Below, in pieces: positions 54,662 to 64,000 of a stretch of 64,000 nucleotides of DNA (its first letter is position 1; the number at the start of each line of letters is the position of its first letter). Both the position numbers and the translations under genes were made by a program. The stretch comes from Toxotes chatareus. Its lineage: Eukaryota > Chordata > Actinopteri > Toxotidae. The notes below the pieces were generated by a model. That model had not been told where the DNA came from, made no database searches, and worked only from the letters and a program-made list of their open reading frames with translations. The stretch is taken from positions 25,715,115 through 25,779,114 of the forward strand of contig CM028887.1 in assembly GCA_016801885.1 (NCBI GenBank), given 5' to 3'.

Positions 54662-55285
54662 GTTACAGTAGGTTTATTTGAAATTCAATATAACTGTGAC
54701 CACAAATGAATAAGGCTCATTAATTATGTGTTCATTTACAATAACTAGTTGGGAAAAGTAAAACATATTCAAATTCATCAGTTCATTTATTTTATTATTT
54801 ATCTTTTATACACTTTTCTGCTGATATTGACAGTTGATACAATTGTTGAAATGAAAAGTTTTTAATGTGCAATAAAGGTATTTATGAAGCTCTTGCTCTG
54901 AGTTTGTTGATGGTTTTTTCAGAACTTCTCTTCATTCTGTTGGCACAGATGGTTCAGTTTTCAGTGTCACATTTTGAATAAGACTCAAGGCTGAGACATG
55001 GTGGATCACAATCAATCACATGTAGCATCTTGTCAGGACAGGTGCATGAATGTGAGCTTCAGCTGTGGATGATCATGTATGAAGTCATACATGACAAAGT
55101 GTAGAGCTGCACTTGATCATGTTTATTCTTTCCACTGCCTTTGGAATGCTTTGGAATTTTCCACCAATCTGACTGATGTATCAGAACACCCCTACACTTG
55201 CTGGGATTTTCACTCGCAACACTTTGTAGAGTTTAACTGTGAATGTAGTCAAAAGCAAAAAGCAGCTCAGAGGAGGTGTGGCTCA

Positions 55286-55390
55286 TGACGTCACCATCTC
55301 ACCTGCCTTTGATGCCCAGGCAACGGCTCTGACGTCACTACGGCGGCAGCCAGATGATATAAATGAGGAGCCTTCCTTCACTGACTCAAC
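55286..55390 (+). promoter_or_regulatory. Candidate CRE/TATA promoter, copy B
   Basis: TGACGTCA at 55,286-55,293 and 55,330-55,337, TATAAAT at 55,358-55,364. Sequence and spacing are identical to copy A. Confidence 0.5.
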
Positions 55391-55579
55391 GTTTCTGAGG
55401 AGGTAGGGACAGCTCTGGTGGGGGTGCGTCGCCGGTGTCTCAGGCTACCAACGTCTTTGCTGGGGGCATTCAGTCGCTTTGGTTCCGCTCATGCTGCGGA
55501 TCCTTACTGATAACGGTTCATTTTGAGCGTCTGTGAGGTTAATATCCAGGAGAACTGAATACAGATGTGACCCGGGCCA

Positions 55580-56006
55580 CCAGACTCTGTCCTCCTCTCT
55601 CTCTCCCTGAGAGAGAAACAGAGAGTTTTTGCTCTCTCTTTCTCTCTCAGGGAGCGAGAGAGAGAAACACAGAGAGAGATGCTTATTTAAATTTAGATTG
55701 AAATTTGACAGACATTTTTTTTGTGTACATACATAATTAGAGTTTTTGCCTCTGTGTTTTCTCTCTGGGTTCCTCCTCTCTCTCTGGCAGAGAGAAAGGG
55801 AAGAGCAAGAGATCTCTCTCTTCTCTCTGTCAGGCAGAGAGCGAGTTACACAGAGAGCTTCCCCCTCTCTCTCCTTGAGACAGATAGAGATCGAGACGCT
55901 TTTCCTCTCTCTTTCTGTCTCTATCGATGGAGAGGGAGGGAGCGAGAAGGAGAGCATGGCCTTCTTTAGCCCTCCTCAGCGAGAAACAGAGCGTTTTCCG
56001 TAACGC
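55580..56006. repeat. CT/GA-rich tracts, copy B left part
   Basis: As in copy A, with small differences in block number. It ends in the target duplication CGTAACGC at 55,999-56,006. Confidence 0.8.
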
Positions 56007-56446
56007 CAGTGGCGGTTTTTGGCACAAGCTACTACTCAGTGGCCTTGCTGTCATCAGTATCAATCATTCAATAGGGGAGCAGATTTCGTATAATGACATT
56101 ATTGATGATTTAGCATCAAGGAAGGCCAGAAAGCTCAGGTTTTAGTTGGAGTGTTTTCTTTGCTGCTCTTAGTGCAATAGTGTTAGAATTAGATTTCCTG
56201 TAGTGTGTTTTCATTTGTGTGATGAAGGATTTGTGCTATTCACAATATTTATTCTATATTTTATTTGTATATTATTCTTTTTTTTTATTATTCTAAAATA
56301 ATGCAATTATATTGTTTTTATTTTATTATTATCTGCTGTTATTATGTGTGATTGTGTATATATTTGCCACTTTTATGTATATAGAGTATATTTATTTAAT
56401 TTCTGATAACTTTAATTTGGAGTAATTCAATGTAGAACCGCCACTG
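56007..56446. mobile_element. hAT-type MITE, copy B
   Basis: CAGTGGCGGTT...AACCGCCACTG flanked by CGTAACGC (55,999-56,006 and 56,447-56,454). The frame from the left end stays open to a stop after ASRKARKLRF. It is 14 bases shorter than copy A through indels in an AT-rich part. Confidence 0.8.
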
Positions 56447-56454
56447 CGTAACGC

Positions 56455-56785
56455 TAACCCTCTTTCTCCACCGAAAGAGAAAGAGAGAGAAGAACTCTCT
56501 CTTTCTCTGCTTCTTTCTATCTCAACTTCTCTGCTGTTCTCTTTCTCTTCCCTCCGCCGACAGTTCTTCTCTCCCTCTCTTTGGCCACGAAAGAGAGAAC
56601 TCTCTCTTTCTCTGCTTCCCTCCACAGTTTTTTCTCTCTTTTTCTCAGAGTTCTTGTCTCTCTGAGAGAAAGAGAAAGTTTTTTCTCTCTTTTCCCTCAA
56701 TGAGAGAGTTTTTTTCTCTCTCTTTCTCTCAGAGAGTTCTTCTCTCTCTGAGAGAAGAAGAGAGTTTTCTCTCTCTTTCTCTGTA
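56455..56785. repeat. CT/GA-rich tracts, copy B right part
   Basis: Blocks of CTCTCTTTCTCT and GAGAGAAGAAGAG, with extra blocks relative to copy A near 56,730-56,770. Confidence 0.75.
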
Positions 56786-57235
56786 AGGCGCTGTATAATT
56801 AATGAATAAATTGAATTGAATTGAATTGATGGCAATAAAATAAGAGTTAGAATGATATCCTCCATCATCTCTGCCCTTCATTTTCATACAGTAGATAAGA
56901 TAAGATAAACCTTTAATAGTCCCACAATGGGGAAATTCCACTGTTACAGCAGCAAAGAGCAGATGCAACAGGGTGCAGGCACTCAGAATATACAGATAAT
57001 ACAGATAGAATATAAAGACTCCAAGAAAAAAAATGACTTATTAGAGGAAACAATAATAATAAATACTAGAAACAGTATGACCAAAGTGACCATGAAAGAA
57101 ACCAGAAATAAAAAGAAGGAAGGCTGCACAAGTCCAGGAGTGAGTATGTGTGTGTTTTGTGTGTATGTGGTTTGCTCAGCACAGTTGGTTGTAGTTCTTT
57201 AAGTAGAAGAAGAAAATATCTTCTTGAATCCACAT
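56786..57235. mobile_element. Two LINE 3' tails, copy B
   Basis: Plus-strand TTGAA tandem tail at about 56,811-56,828, then a minus-strand GATAA-tandem tail from about 56,893. Same as 24,351-24,800. Confidence 0.5.
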
Positions 57236-58268
57236 CAGCAACTTGCCATTGAGGAAATATCCAAATTACAAGTAGGCACGTTACAGGCCATGAATGAGGC
57301 AAAGTGATAAATGCAGCTCCAAGAGTCACAATTGGAAGAATCCAGATGGCTCAAATTACAAAGTGTGGATACATTACAGATAGCGGTTACTGTAGTATGA
57401 CTGAGGTGTACCATGTTGGAAATAAAGCTCTACATACATACATAAAAAAGCCAGAAATAACTTGAGCTGACATATAGGCTTCTCTACAGAAAAGTGCTGT
57501 GGCTGTTTGAAGATGCACAGTGGAGGTGGAAAGCGGATGTTTGGGCAAAATGTTTTTCTTGATAACAATAAACAAAAGAAATGATGCAGCCACACCTTGT
57601 GAAATCCCAAAAACGATTCTTCTATACACCCCTCTGGTGATATTGCTGTACTGCAGAGAGGAGCTCTGTTTGAGCCTTTGGTTGAAGCTGAATCTTCTCT
57701 CCCACCTTGATGAAGGTAATGGTCCACTGTGCTGTCCCTGGTGTGCAAGTCTTCTGTCCCAGCTAGCACCTGAAGCTGGACTAACCAGCCCTGGGCCTTG
57801 TCACCTTGTTGTTGTTGGACCGCTATGAAGACTGGCCCGTCTGGATGCCACTGTCCCCAGCAGCATGCTGAGGCAAAGCAGTGATTTGGCCTCTATCTAT
57901 CTATGTGTATATACTATAAGAAAAGATCTTTGACTCATAGTGAGGAAACAGTTTATGGCCATAGTTTAGTCACCTTGAACCTGATGACACTCCACGGTAG
58001 CACAAGACTCTGACACACAGAAAAGCTAATCTAAGTGATGATATGAAGCCTTGTGAGGTATGAAAGGATTTGTAAGACTGTGTCAGAAACAGGTTGATGC
58101 TCTGAGCTTAGAACAGAGTGTACTGCCATCTTGTGCTGAAATAAATGTCCTGCTAATAAGCTGGGACTTGGGATCCCTGCTTTGAGTGTTTACCCCACAG
58201 TCACTGAGGCGTGGACGTCACTGGCTGTAGTCATGCCAAGGTTGTCTAAGGCGTGTGGCCAGTGGCTC
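57236..58268. other. Non-coding stretch, partly copy B-specific
   Basis: 57,296-57,800 has no partner in copy A, where a shorter unrelated segment with a CA repeat (24,870-24,990) stands in its place. I recognise no gene or element in it. The remainder aligns with copy A and may be 3' UTR or flank of the matrin-type gene. Confidence 0.35.
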
Positions 58269-58322
58269 TCACTGCGGGAGGAGCTGCTGGAACTGGGCTG
58301 GCAGTTTGATCCTCAGCTCCTC
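58269..58322 (-). CDS. Gene 3: candidate terminal exon
   Basis: EELRIKLPAQFQQLLPQ then TGA, acceptor gacag|GAG, phase 0. It joins in frame to the finger exon at 58,884-59,005. Confidence 0.45.
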   Translation of the reverse strand, partial: EELRIKLPAQFQQLLPQ

Positions 58323-58342
58323 CTGTCCACATGCACTGCCAT

Positions 58343-58344
<2 letters not shown>

Positions 58345-58374
<30 letters not shown>
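58345..58374. repeat. (GT)n microsatellite, copy B
   Basis: Uninterrupted GT repeat next to the terminal exon. Partner of 25,513-25,542. Confidence 0.9.
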
Positions 58375-58377
<3 letters not shown>

Positions 58378-58883
58378 GAATGGGTAAACAAGAGCCAAAT
58401 ATAAAGCCCTTTGGATATAAGCACTATGTAAATGACAGGCAACATATAGAATAGCAAATAGTGTGAGTAGCAGACAGTGTGTGGTTTTATGATGCTATAA
58501 ATCATTGATAACAGACTTCTATCAAATATTATCAGACACTGAGATTGTGAATGAGCGACAAGCCACAATTTAGTAAATACATTTTGTTGACGTCGTATTT
58601 ATTTAAATGGAGACATGAGACTAATCTATACCAGTGTGAAATAAAGAGACAATACAAAAGGAGGGGAATGGTAAAAGTGAGTGAAAAGCTTCACAGCCAC
58701 ATTCAGCTGGGGTCTGGTTTGTCCGTCACATTCACCGTCTTCTCAGTCTGCAGGTATTTCTACAAAGGAAAAACAGTCTTTGTGAACACACATGGACGTT
58801 TTATCACCTGTATCACAGTAAGTGTGAAAATGGAGCAGAATAAAAGAGGGAGAAAGTGCAACAAATAACCAGGAGCTGCCTAC

Positions 58884-59005
58884 CTTTAGGTTCTCGTAGT
58901 GTTTGATGGTTTTGCAGTGGTTGATCTCAGCTTCTTTGGTTCCGCTGAAGAATCGATTACATACCGTACAAAAGAAACCGGTCTTTGGGACTAAGAACTC
59001 CATAC
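58884..59005 (-). CDS. Gene 3: matrin-type zinc-finger exon (intact)
   Basis: This 122-nt exon has acceptor ctcag|GT, donor AAG|gtaggc, phase 1 in and phase 0 out. It reads MEFLVPKTGFFCTVCNRFFS and GTKEAEINHCKTIKHYENLK. The finger is C-x2-C, a 13-residue spacer, H-x5-H with the HC motif before the second His, the U1-like/matrin class found near the C-terminus of MATR3, ZNF638 and RBM20. It is the diagnostic exon of the gene. Copy A keeps only the His half. Confidence 0.85.
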
Positions 59006-59107
59006 CTGAGGACACACACCCACACACACACACACGAGAGTGACTGTGGAAATACACATGTAAAGAAAACAGTGATGAACAGTCACAGTGAATAAATAGT
59101 GTCATAC

Positions 59108-59233
59108 CAACTGGATTGCTGGGGTCAAAAGGGGGGAGGGAGTAGTCCGTGCTCATGGGTGTTTTCATCTGTAATGTCTTCTTCGTACGCTCCTCTTCTC
59201 CGTTTGTTTGGTCTTTGGACGTCTGTTGCTTTC
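59108..59233 (-). CDS. Gene 3: linker exon before the finger
   Basis: 126 nt, phase 1 in and out. It reads KQQTSKDQTNGEEERTKKTL, then MKTPMSTDYSLPPFDPSNPV, joining as NPV-G-MEFLVPK to the finger. The PFDPSNPVG lead-in is typical of the finger's N-terminal flank in this family. Deleted in copy A. Confidence 0.7.
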
Positions 59234-59542
59234 CTAGAAGAGACAGGGACTGCTTTAAAGTCCAATCTAGGACATGAACAGGGGTAAAAAGACCTGGTCC
59301 TGGCTTTGCTCAACAAAGCAGATAAGCTAATAATTAAGCATTTTCCAAATGGACTTCATGTGTCTTCATCTTGGTGCTGTTATTAAACACCTGCAATGAC
59401 TTATGGCAAGTACCTGCCCCAAGGACAACGTCCCATCATCTCAAACATTTGAAGAAGAGGTAAATTTGGACAAGCCTGATTCTCTACCCACTGAGGAACT
59501 GCTGCCACTCACAGTTCTACTTCAAAGAAAATCAAAGCGTAC

Positions 59543-59836
59543 CTGTCTCTGCAGCAGGAGTTCCTGTGTCTTTGTCCTCCTGGTCCTGCATCTTCTCCTG
59601 TCCTTCTGTTTTGTCCAACATCAGCACCGTCTCCTCCTCCTTGGCCTGGCTGTGACTGAGAGGACTCTCCTCTTTCTTATGGTCCTCACTCTCTGCGGTC
59701 ACTGCTCCTATGGCTGGGCTGTTTGAGGAGGAGTCTGCAGGGGCAGCTTCAGGTGGGTTACCTGATGCTGCAGGGGCAGACACAGACAGGTGTTGGACCT
59801 CTGGGGTGGAGTCCAGGGTGGGCAGTGGTGTGATTT
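59543..59836 (-). CDS. Gene 3: acidic linker exon
   Basis: 294 nt, phase 1 in and out. Residues include EITPLPTLDSTPEVQHLSVS, SSSNSPAIGAVTAESEDHKK and EGQEKMQDQEDKDTGTPAAE. Disordered, acidic. Only its first 174 bases survive in copy A. Confidence 0.65.
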
Positions 59837-59961
59837 CTAAACATAAAGACAGATTTCAGGCCAAATTTACAATTTGAAACCAAAAAAATAAAGAAAAATA
59901 TCTAGGAAAGACTGTGTTTCCTTGTGTTGATGGTAGAAGTGAAATCAGTGTGAGGCTGTAC

Positions 59962-60184
59962 CGGTCTCAGGTGTTTGGCTGAGAGAGGACTCAGCCTGTG
60001 GAGCTGGTAAGGTGGATGCTGCAGCGGTGAGGACCGGACCGGGTGTTAAACCTGACGACCTGTCTGAGGAGTCAGCTGTTGGTGCTCTCACGGGTTCAGA
60101 CTCTGAAACTCGTTGATCAGACTTGAGCAGAGTCACTGTGGCATCCGATACAGCTGTTTCTATGGCAACCTCCATGGGTGTGTC
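59962..60184 (-). CDS. Gene 3: linker exon
   Basis: 223 nt, phase 0 in, phase 1 out (ACC-G|gtacag). Residues TPMEVAIETAVSDATVTLLK and PTADSSDRSSGLTPGPVLTA. Disordered. Confidence 0.65.
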
Positions 60185-60301
60185 CTAGAAGCAGAAACCC
60201 AGAAAAGGACTGACGTCATAAGACTGTGGACATTTAAGTCTCGGTCACCCCCCCTCAAACATGTAGAGAAAAGCTAAAATGTACCACAAGCTAAAATGTA
60301 C

Positions 60302-60466
60302 CCCTGTAGTGTCCTGAGGGACAGATGTGGGAGCATCCTCCTCCTCCCTGTCTGTGGTTTCCATGGGAACAACAGCAGGAGAGCACGGAAGGTCGGTAAC
60401 ATCTCCTACTTCATCTAATGTCACAAAGTCACTCATGTTGAATGGGAAGTGGTCCTCGTCCTCCAC
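60302..60466 (-). CDS. Gene 3: DEVGDV-motif exon
   Basis: Fifty-five open codons, phase 0 at both ends (acceptor atcag|GTG, donor GGG|gtacat). VEDEDHFPFNMSDFVTLDEV then GDVTDLPCSPAVVPMETTDR. A FVTLDEVG/VTVDEVG-type motif recurs in matrin-3/ZNF638/RBM20-type proteins near the finger, supporting the family call. Confidence 0.7.
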
Positions 60467-60561
60467 CTGATTTCATGACAGGACAAAGAAACGGGGTTGT
60501 GGGTTAGGACACACAGGAGACATTTAAGTGTCCAGGTTTTGACCCAGCAGCACCTCCTCAC

Positions 60562-61068
60562 CATTGTGGTCTCAGCCTGTGAGCTGTTATGCTGTGCGTC
60601 CGTCCAGGAGCTCTGCTTGTATCCCTCCGACCGGCAAGACCACCTGGATCCGGACAAACCTTCACCGTGTGCTCTCTTTCTCTCCCTCCTCTCTCTTTCC
60701 CTCCTCTGCCACTCCCTCCTTTCCTCCTCCCTCTTCTCCCTCTCCTTCCTGGCTCTTTCATCCCATTCCCTCTCCCTCTTAGCCCTCTCCTCCTTCTCCC
60801 AGGCCCTCCTCTCCCTCTCCTTCCTCTCTCTCTCCCTTGCCTCCTTTCTGGCTTCCCTCTCTTTCCTCTCCCTCTCCTGCTTCTTCACCTCCTCCTCTGT
60901 GTGGTTCTTGGCCGCCTCTTTTGTCCCCTCTGCTGACTTTTTGTCCTGCTCTGTCTCTGTTTGTGTTTCCCCCTTCACGCCACAGGTGGAAGCTTCTACG
61001 TTGTTAGGATGGCTGCCGGTTCTTGTTCGGCACTCTACAAGCAACGCGTTAACCATTTGTTGAGTGAC
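60562..61068 (-). CDS. Gene 3: Arg/Glu-rich coiled-coil exon
   Basis: 169 open codons, phase 0 at both ends (acceptor caccag|GTC, donor ATG|gtgagg). VTQQMVNALLVECRTRTGSH, then a long alternation of Arg, Glu and Lys (EERAKREREWDERARKERE and similar) predicted to be a single charged helix or coiled coil, ending SSQAETTM. Low-complexity R/E domains of this kind are found in nuclear RNA-processing proteins. Its CTC/TCC-repeat DNA is unstable, and the copy A version is 39 nt shorter. Confidence 0.7.
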
Positions 61069-61186
61069 CTGGTGAAACAGGGATGAAAAAGAGACATGAA
61101 AGCTCACAGGCTGAGCTACACAGAAGAACAACCCGACTCCAACAACAGGCTGACGAGCGCAGAGACACATTTCTGCTGTATGTTAC

Positions 61187-61636
61187 CTTAGGTAGCTCTG
61201 GCATGGCCGTCTCCATGGAAGCTGCTCTGCCATTAGAGACAGATGCCTTTGTCTCTTGGGCACCTGCAGCCTTGTCCTTTCCTGCTTCAGATGGATTGAC
61301 TCCTTTATTGTCTCCTACTGTCTCTGAGACAGTTTTATCAGCAGATGTTTCCCTCATGTCTGTATCCATGACTGCTTCTGCTTTGGCGTCTTGTGCAGCT
61401 GAAGAGTGGGAAACAGCAGCGCTAGCCTCATGGCTTCTGATGCTGTCTTTGCTAGCGTTTTCTCCCAAAGCTTGGTCTTCACCAGCCGTCTTCTCTGTGC
61501 TCTTTATCTTCTGGTCTGTCCCAGAAGTGTCTTTTTCCACCTCCTCCAAAGGAGGTTCAGACTTCTCTATATGGAGAGCCTCCTCTTCCTCTGCAGCTGC
61601 TGCTGTTTGGCTGCTTTTGCCGTTAGCAGGTGCATC
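61187..61636 (-). CDS. Gene 3: acidic Glu/Lys/Ala linker exon
   Basis: 450 nt, acceptor cacag|GAT, donor AAG|gtaaca. Most of it is open: EKSEPPLEEVEKDTSGTDQK, EKTAGEDQALGENASKDSIR, SETVGDNKGVNPSEAGKDKA, ETAMPELPK. The first 60 bases contain a 2-nt difference from copy A. With the phase-2 entry used by RRM3 in gene 2 it gives a stop; with phase 0 it is open (APANGKSSQTAAAAEEEEAL). Upstream RRM exons of this gene copy are not in the window. Confidence 0.6.
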
Positions 61637-61726
61637 CTGTGACCAGACACAAGGAGCTATTGAGCAGTGTGACATAAAACATGTGCACATGGAGCTGACG
61701 CTGCAGGACATCATGCCAGCAATAGA

Positions 61727-61904
61727 TAACAAATTATTCATACCCCTGGCAAATTTTGACTTAAAGTTACTTTTATTCAACCAGCAAGTGTTTTCTTGAT
61801 TGGAAATGACACAGGCGTCTCCCAGAAGATAATAAGATAATGTACAAGAGGCATCGTTGTGGAAAAAAATATTTCTCACCTTTTATTTACATTTAAAAGT
61901 AACT
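61727..61904. mobile_element. Tc1-type transposon remnant
   Basis: AAATTATTCATACCCCTGGC and GTTACTTTTATTCAACCAGC, then TTTCTCACCTTTTATTTACA, are recurrent sequences of fish Tc1-type non-coding ends. It marks the point where copy B homology to copy A ends. Confidence 0.5.
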
Positions 61905-64000
61905 TTCCCCTCCTAGAACGCCACCTTACCGTGGTGGAGGGGTTTGAGTACCCGAATGATCCTAGGAGCTATGTTGTCGGGGCTAAATGCCCCGGTAGGG
62001 TCTCCCAAGGCACACAGGTCCTGGGGGACAGGTCAGACCAAGAGCGGTTCAGAAGCGTCCTATGACTATAACTAAAGCAAGGTCAGTTACGTCGCCCGGT
62101 ATGGCGCAGCCGGGGCCTCACCCTGGAGCCAGGCCTGGGGTTGAGGCACACATGTGAGCGCCTGGTGGCTGGAACTCACCCTACGGGGCCCGGCCGGGCA
62201 GAGCCTGAAAGAACGACATGGGGCCATCCTCCCGTGGACCCATCACCTGCAGGAGGAATCGTAGGGGGCCGGTGCAATGTGAATTGGGCGGTGGTCGAAG
62301 GCAGGGGCCTCGGCGACCCGATCTCGGGGCACAGAAACTGGCTCTTGGGAAATGGAATGTCACCTCACTGGAGGGGAAGGAGCCTGAGCTTGAGCGGGAG
62401 GTTGAGAGGTACCGACTAGAAATAGTCGGGCTCACCTCCATGCACAGTCTGGGCTCTGGAATCCAACTTCTTGAGAGAGGCTGGACTCTCTTCTACTCTG
62501 GAGTTGCCCGCGGTGAGAGGCGACGGGCTGGTGTGGGCTTGCTTATAGCTCCCCAGCTCAGCCGCCATGTGTTGGAGTTTTCCCCGGTGAATGAGAGGGT
62601 CGCCTCCCTGCGCCTTCGGGTCGGGGGGAGGTCTCTCACTGTTGTTTCGGCCTATGGGCCGAATGGCAGTGTAAAGTACCAGACCTTCTTGGAGTCCCTG
62701 GGAGGGGTACTGGACAGTGCTCCGATGGGGGACTCTGTCATTCTACTGGGGGACTTCAATGCCCACGTGGGCATCGACAGTGACACCTGGAGGGGCGTGA
62801 TTGGGAGGAACGGCCTCCCCGATCAGAACCCGAATGGTGTTCTGTTGTTGGACTTCTGTGCTAGTCGCAGTTTGTCCATAACAAACACCATGTTCAGACA
62901 TAAGGGTGTCCATCAGTGCACATGGCAGCAGGACACCCTAGGCCGAAGGTCAATGATCGACTTCGTGGTCGTGTTGTTTGACCATCGGCCGCATGTCTTG
63001 GAAACTCAGGTAAAGAGAGGGGCTGAGCTGTCAACTGATCACCACCTGGTGGTGAGTTGGATCCGCTGGCGGGGGAGGAGGCCTGAGAGGCTTGGCAGGC
63101 CCAAACGTATTGTGAGGGCCTGTTGGGAACGTCTGGCTGAGACCTCTGTAAGGGGGTCTTCAACTCCCACCTCCGGGAGAGCTTCAACCAGATACAGAGG
63201 GAGGCTGGAGACATTGAGACTGAATGGACCATGTTCTCCGCCTCCATTGTCGATGCGGCCGTCCAGAGCTGTGGTCGTAAGGTCTTTGGTGCCTGTCGTG
63301 GCGGTAATCCCCGAACCCGGTGGTGGACACCAGAGGTAAGGGATGCCGTCAAGCTGAAGAAGGAGTCCTATCGGACCTGGTTGGCTTGTGGGGCTCCTGA
63401 GGCAGCTGACAGGTACCGACAGGCCAAGAGTGCTGCAGCCCGGGCGGTTGTAGAGGCAAAAACTTGGATCTGGGAGAAGTTCGGTGAGGCCATGGAGGAG
63501 GACCATCGGTTGGCTTCTGGCAAACCGTCTGGCGCCTCAGGAGAGGGAAGCAGTGCTCTACCAATACTATTTATAGTGGGGGTGGAGAGCTGTTGACCTC
63601 GACTGGGGACATTATCGGACAGTGGAAGGAATACTTTGAAGATCTCCTCAATCCCACTGTTACGCTTTCCGTTGAGGAAACAGGGGCTGGGAGCTCGGGG
63701 GCGGGCTCATCCATCACCCAAGCTGAAGTCACTGAGGTGGTCAAAAAGCTCCTTGGTGGCAAGGCACCGGGGGTGGATGAGAGTCGTCCCGAGCATCTCA
63801 AGTCTCTGGATGTTGCAGGGCTGTCTTGGTTGACACGCCTCTGTAACATCGCGTGGCAGTCGGGGACAGTACCCCTGGAGTGGCAGACAGGGGTGGTGGT
63901 CCCTCTTTTCAAGAAGGGGAACCGGAGGGTGTGCTCCAACTATAGGGGATCACACTCCTCAGCCACCCTGGGAAAGTCTATGCCAGGGTACTGGAGAGGA
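61905..64000 (+). mobile_element. RTE-type LINE, endonuclease nearly intact, runs off the edge
   Basis: Plus strand. A 5' leader (61,905-62,217) is followed by an open frame 62,218-63,339 encoding the APE-type endonuclease: KWNVTSLEGKEPELEREVER, RRAGVGLLIAPQLSRHVLEF, VVSAYGPNGS, LLGDFNAHVG, GRRSMIDFVVV, STDHHLVVSWIR. After a frameshift near 63,155 the linker continues as GGNPRTRWWTPEVRDAVKLK. After another near 63,510 the RT entry VVKKLLGGKAPGVDESRPEH and WQTGVVVPLFKKGNRRVCSN appears. Such ORFs are often mis-annotated as craniofacial development protein 2-like. The clade call is from memory of the pattern. Confidence 0.75.

Larger units (their letters stand above)
32207..61727. repeat. Copy B of the ~32 kb direct duplication
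   Basis: Starts with the same sequence as position 1 and follows copy A block by block to about 61,727 (partner of 31,610). There a Tc1-type remnant and an RTE LINE replace the expected RRM3 region. B-specific inserts are at 32,716, 45,003, 46,436, 54,149 and 57,296-57,800. Copy B keeps sequences that copy A deleted, including the finger exons and the RRM2 first half. Confidence 0.9.

Noticed and set aside
61083..61799. 238-codon plus-strand frame
   Set aside because: It is the antisense shadow of the acidic linker exon, whose minus-strand splice sites and phases fit the gene.
62218..63339. Host craniofacial development protein 2-like gene
   Set aside because: Endonuclease motifs and the following RT entry show it is a LINE ORF. 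That gene name is a known mis-annotation of such elements.
1..64000. CRISPR arrays, tRNA or rRNA genes, bacterial operons
   Set aside because: No regularly spaced direct repeats, cloverleaf or rRNA-like sequence was seen. The content is clearly vertebrate.

Overview
This window looks like a teleost (ray-finned fish) nuclear genome. It is AT-leaning and intron-rich. It holds the usual fish mix of mobile elements: L2/Maui-type LINEs, an RTE-type LINE, Tc1 and hAT DNA transposons, a hAT MITE and a decayed endogenous retrovirus. No prokaryotic organisation, rRNA, tRNA or CRISPR array was seen.

The dominant structure is a direct (head-to-tail) duplication of about 30-32 kb. Copy A runs from position 1 to about 31,615. 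Copy B runs from 32,207 to about 61,727. Long blocks align almost base for base (by eye, no identity calculated) and are separated by copy-specific insertions and deletions. Only A carries the LINE at 51-2056, the nested LINEs around 8.7-12.8 kb, a LINE+hAT+LINE stack at 15.4-20.0 kb and a LINE at 28-31.4 kb. Only B carries the LINE at 32.7-34.4 kb, a LINE+retrovirus stack at 45.0-51.5 kb and a LINE at 54.15 kb.

Host genes, all on the minus strand: (1) A gene of the matrin-3/ZNF638/RBM20 family (nuclear RNA-binding proteins with RRMs and a matrin-type C2H2 finger) is present as parts of three tandem copies, out of register with the duplication. Gene 1 is its 5' part in copy A (8.3 to 2.4 kb) and continues off the left edge. 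Gene 2 starts in copy B (40.5 to 32.6 kb), crosses the junction through the only RRM3 in the window (32.1-31.7 kb) and ends in copy A (31.5 to 25.4 kb). Gene 3 is a 3' part in copy B (61.6 to 58.3 kb); its upstream exons lie beyond the right edge or are lost. Exon order is: small exon, Pro/Ser-rich exon, basic linker, RRM1 first half, two micro-exons, RRM2, small exon, RRM3, acidic Glu/Lys linker, Arg/Glu coiled-coil exon, four linker exons, finger exon, terminal exon. Gene 3 is open and phase-consistent for its last eight exons. The matching part of gene 2 has lost the finger cysteines and reading frame. (2) Parts of a fish SAMD3-like gene family lie at 13.4-15.4 kb (A, broken) and 42.0-45.0 kb (B, better preserved).

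Non-coding features include a candidate TATA promoter with two perfect CRE sites (both copies), a CTCF-like site near a candidate first exon, palindromes built on GCTAACG, long CT/GA tracts and a hAT MITE with a perfect 8-bp target duplication. The LINE at 28-31.4 kb encodes a 2A-like ribosome-skipping motif.

Main caveat: many differences between copies are one- or two-base indels, often in homopolymers. Some frameshifts could be assembly errors, and the duplication itself could be two haplotypes placed in tandem.
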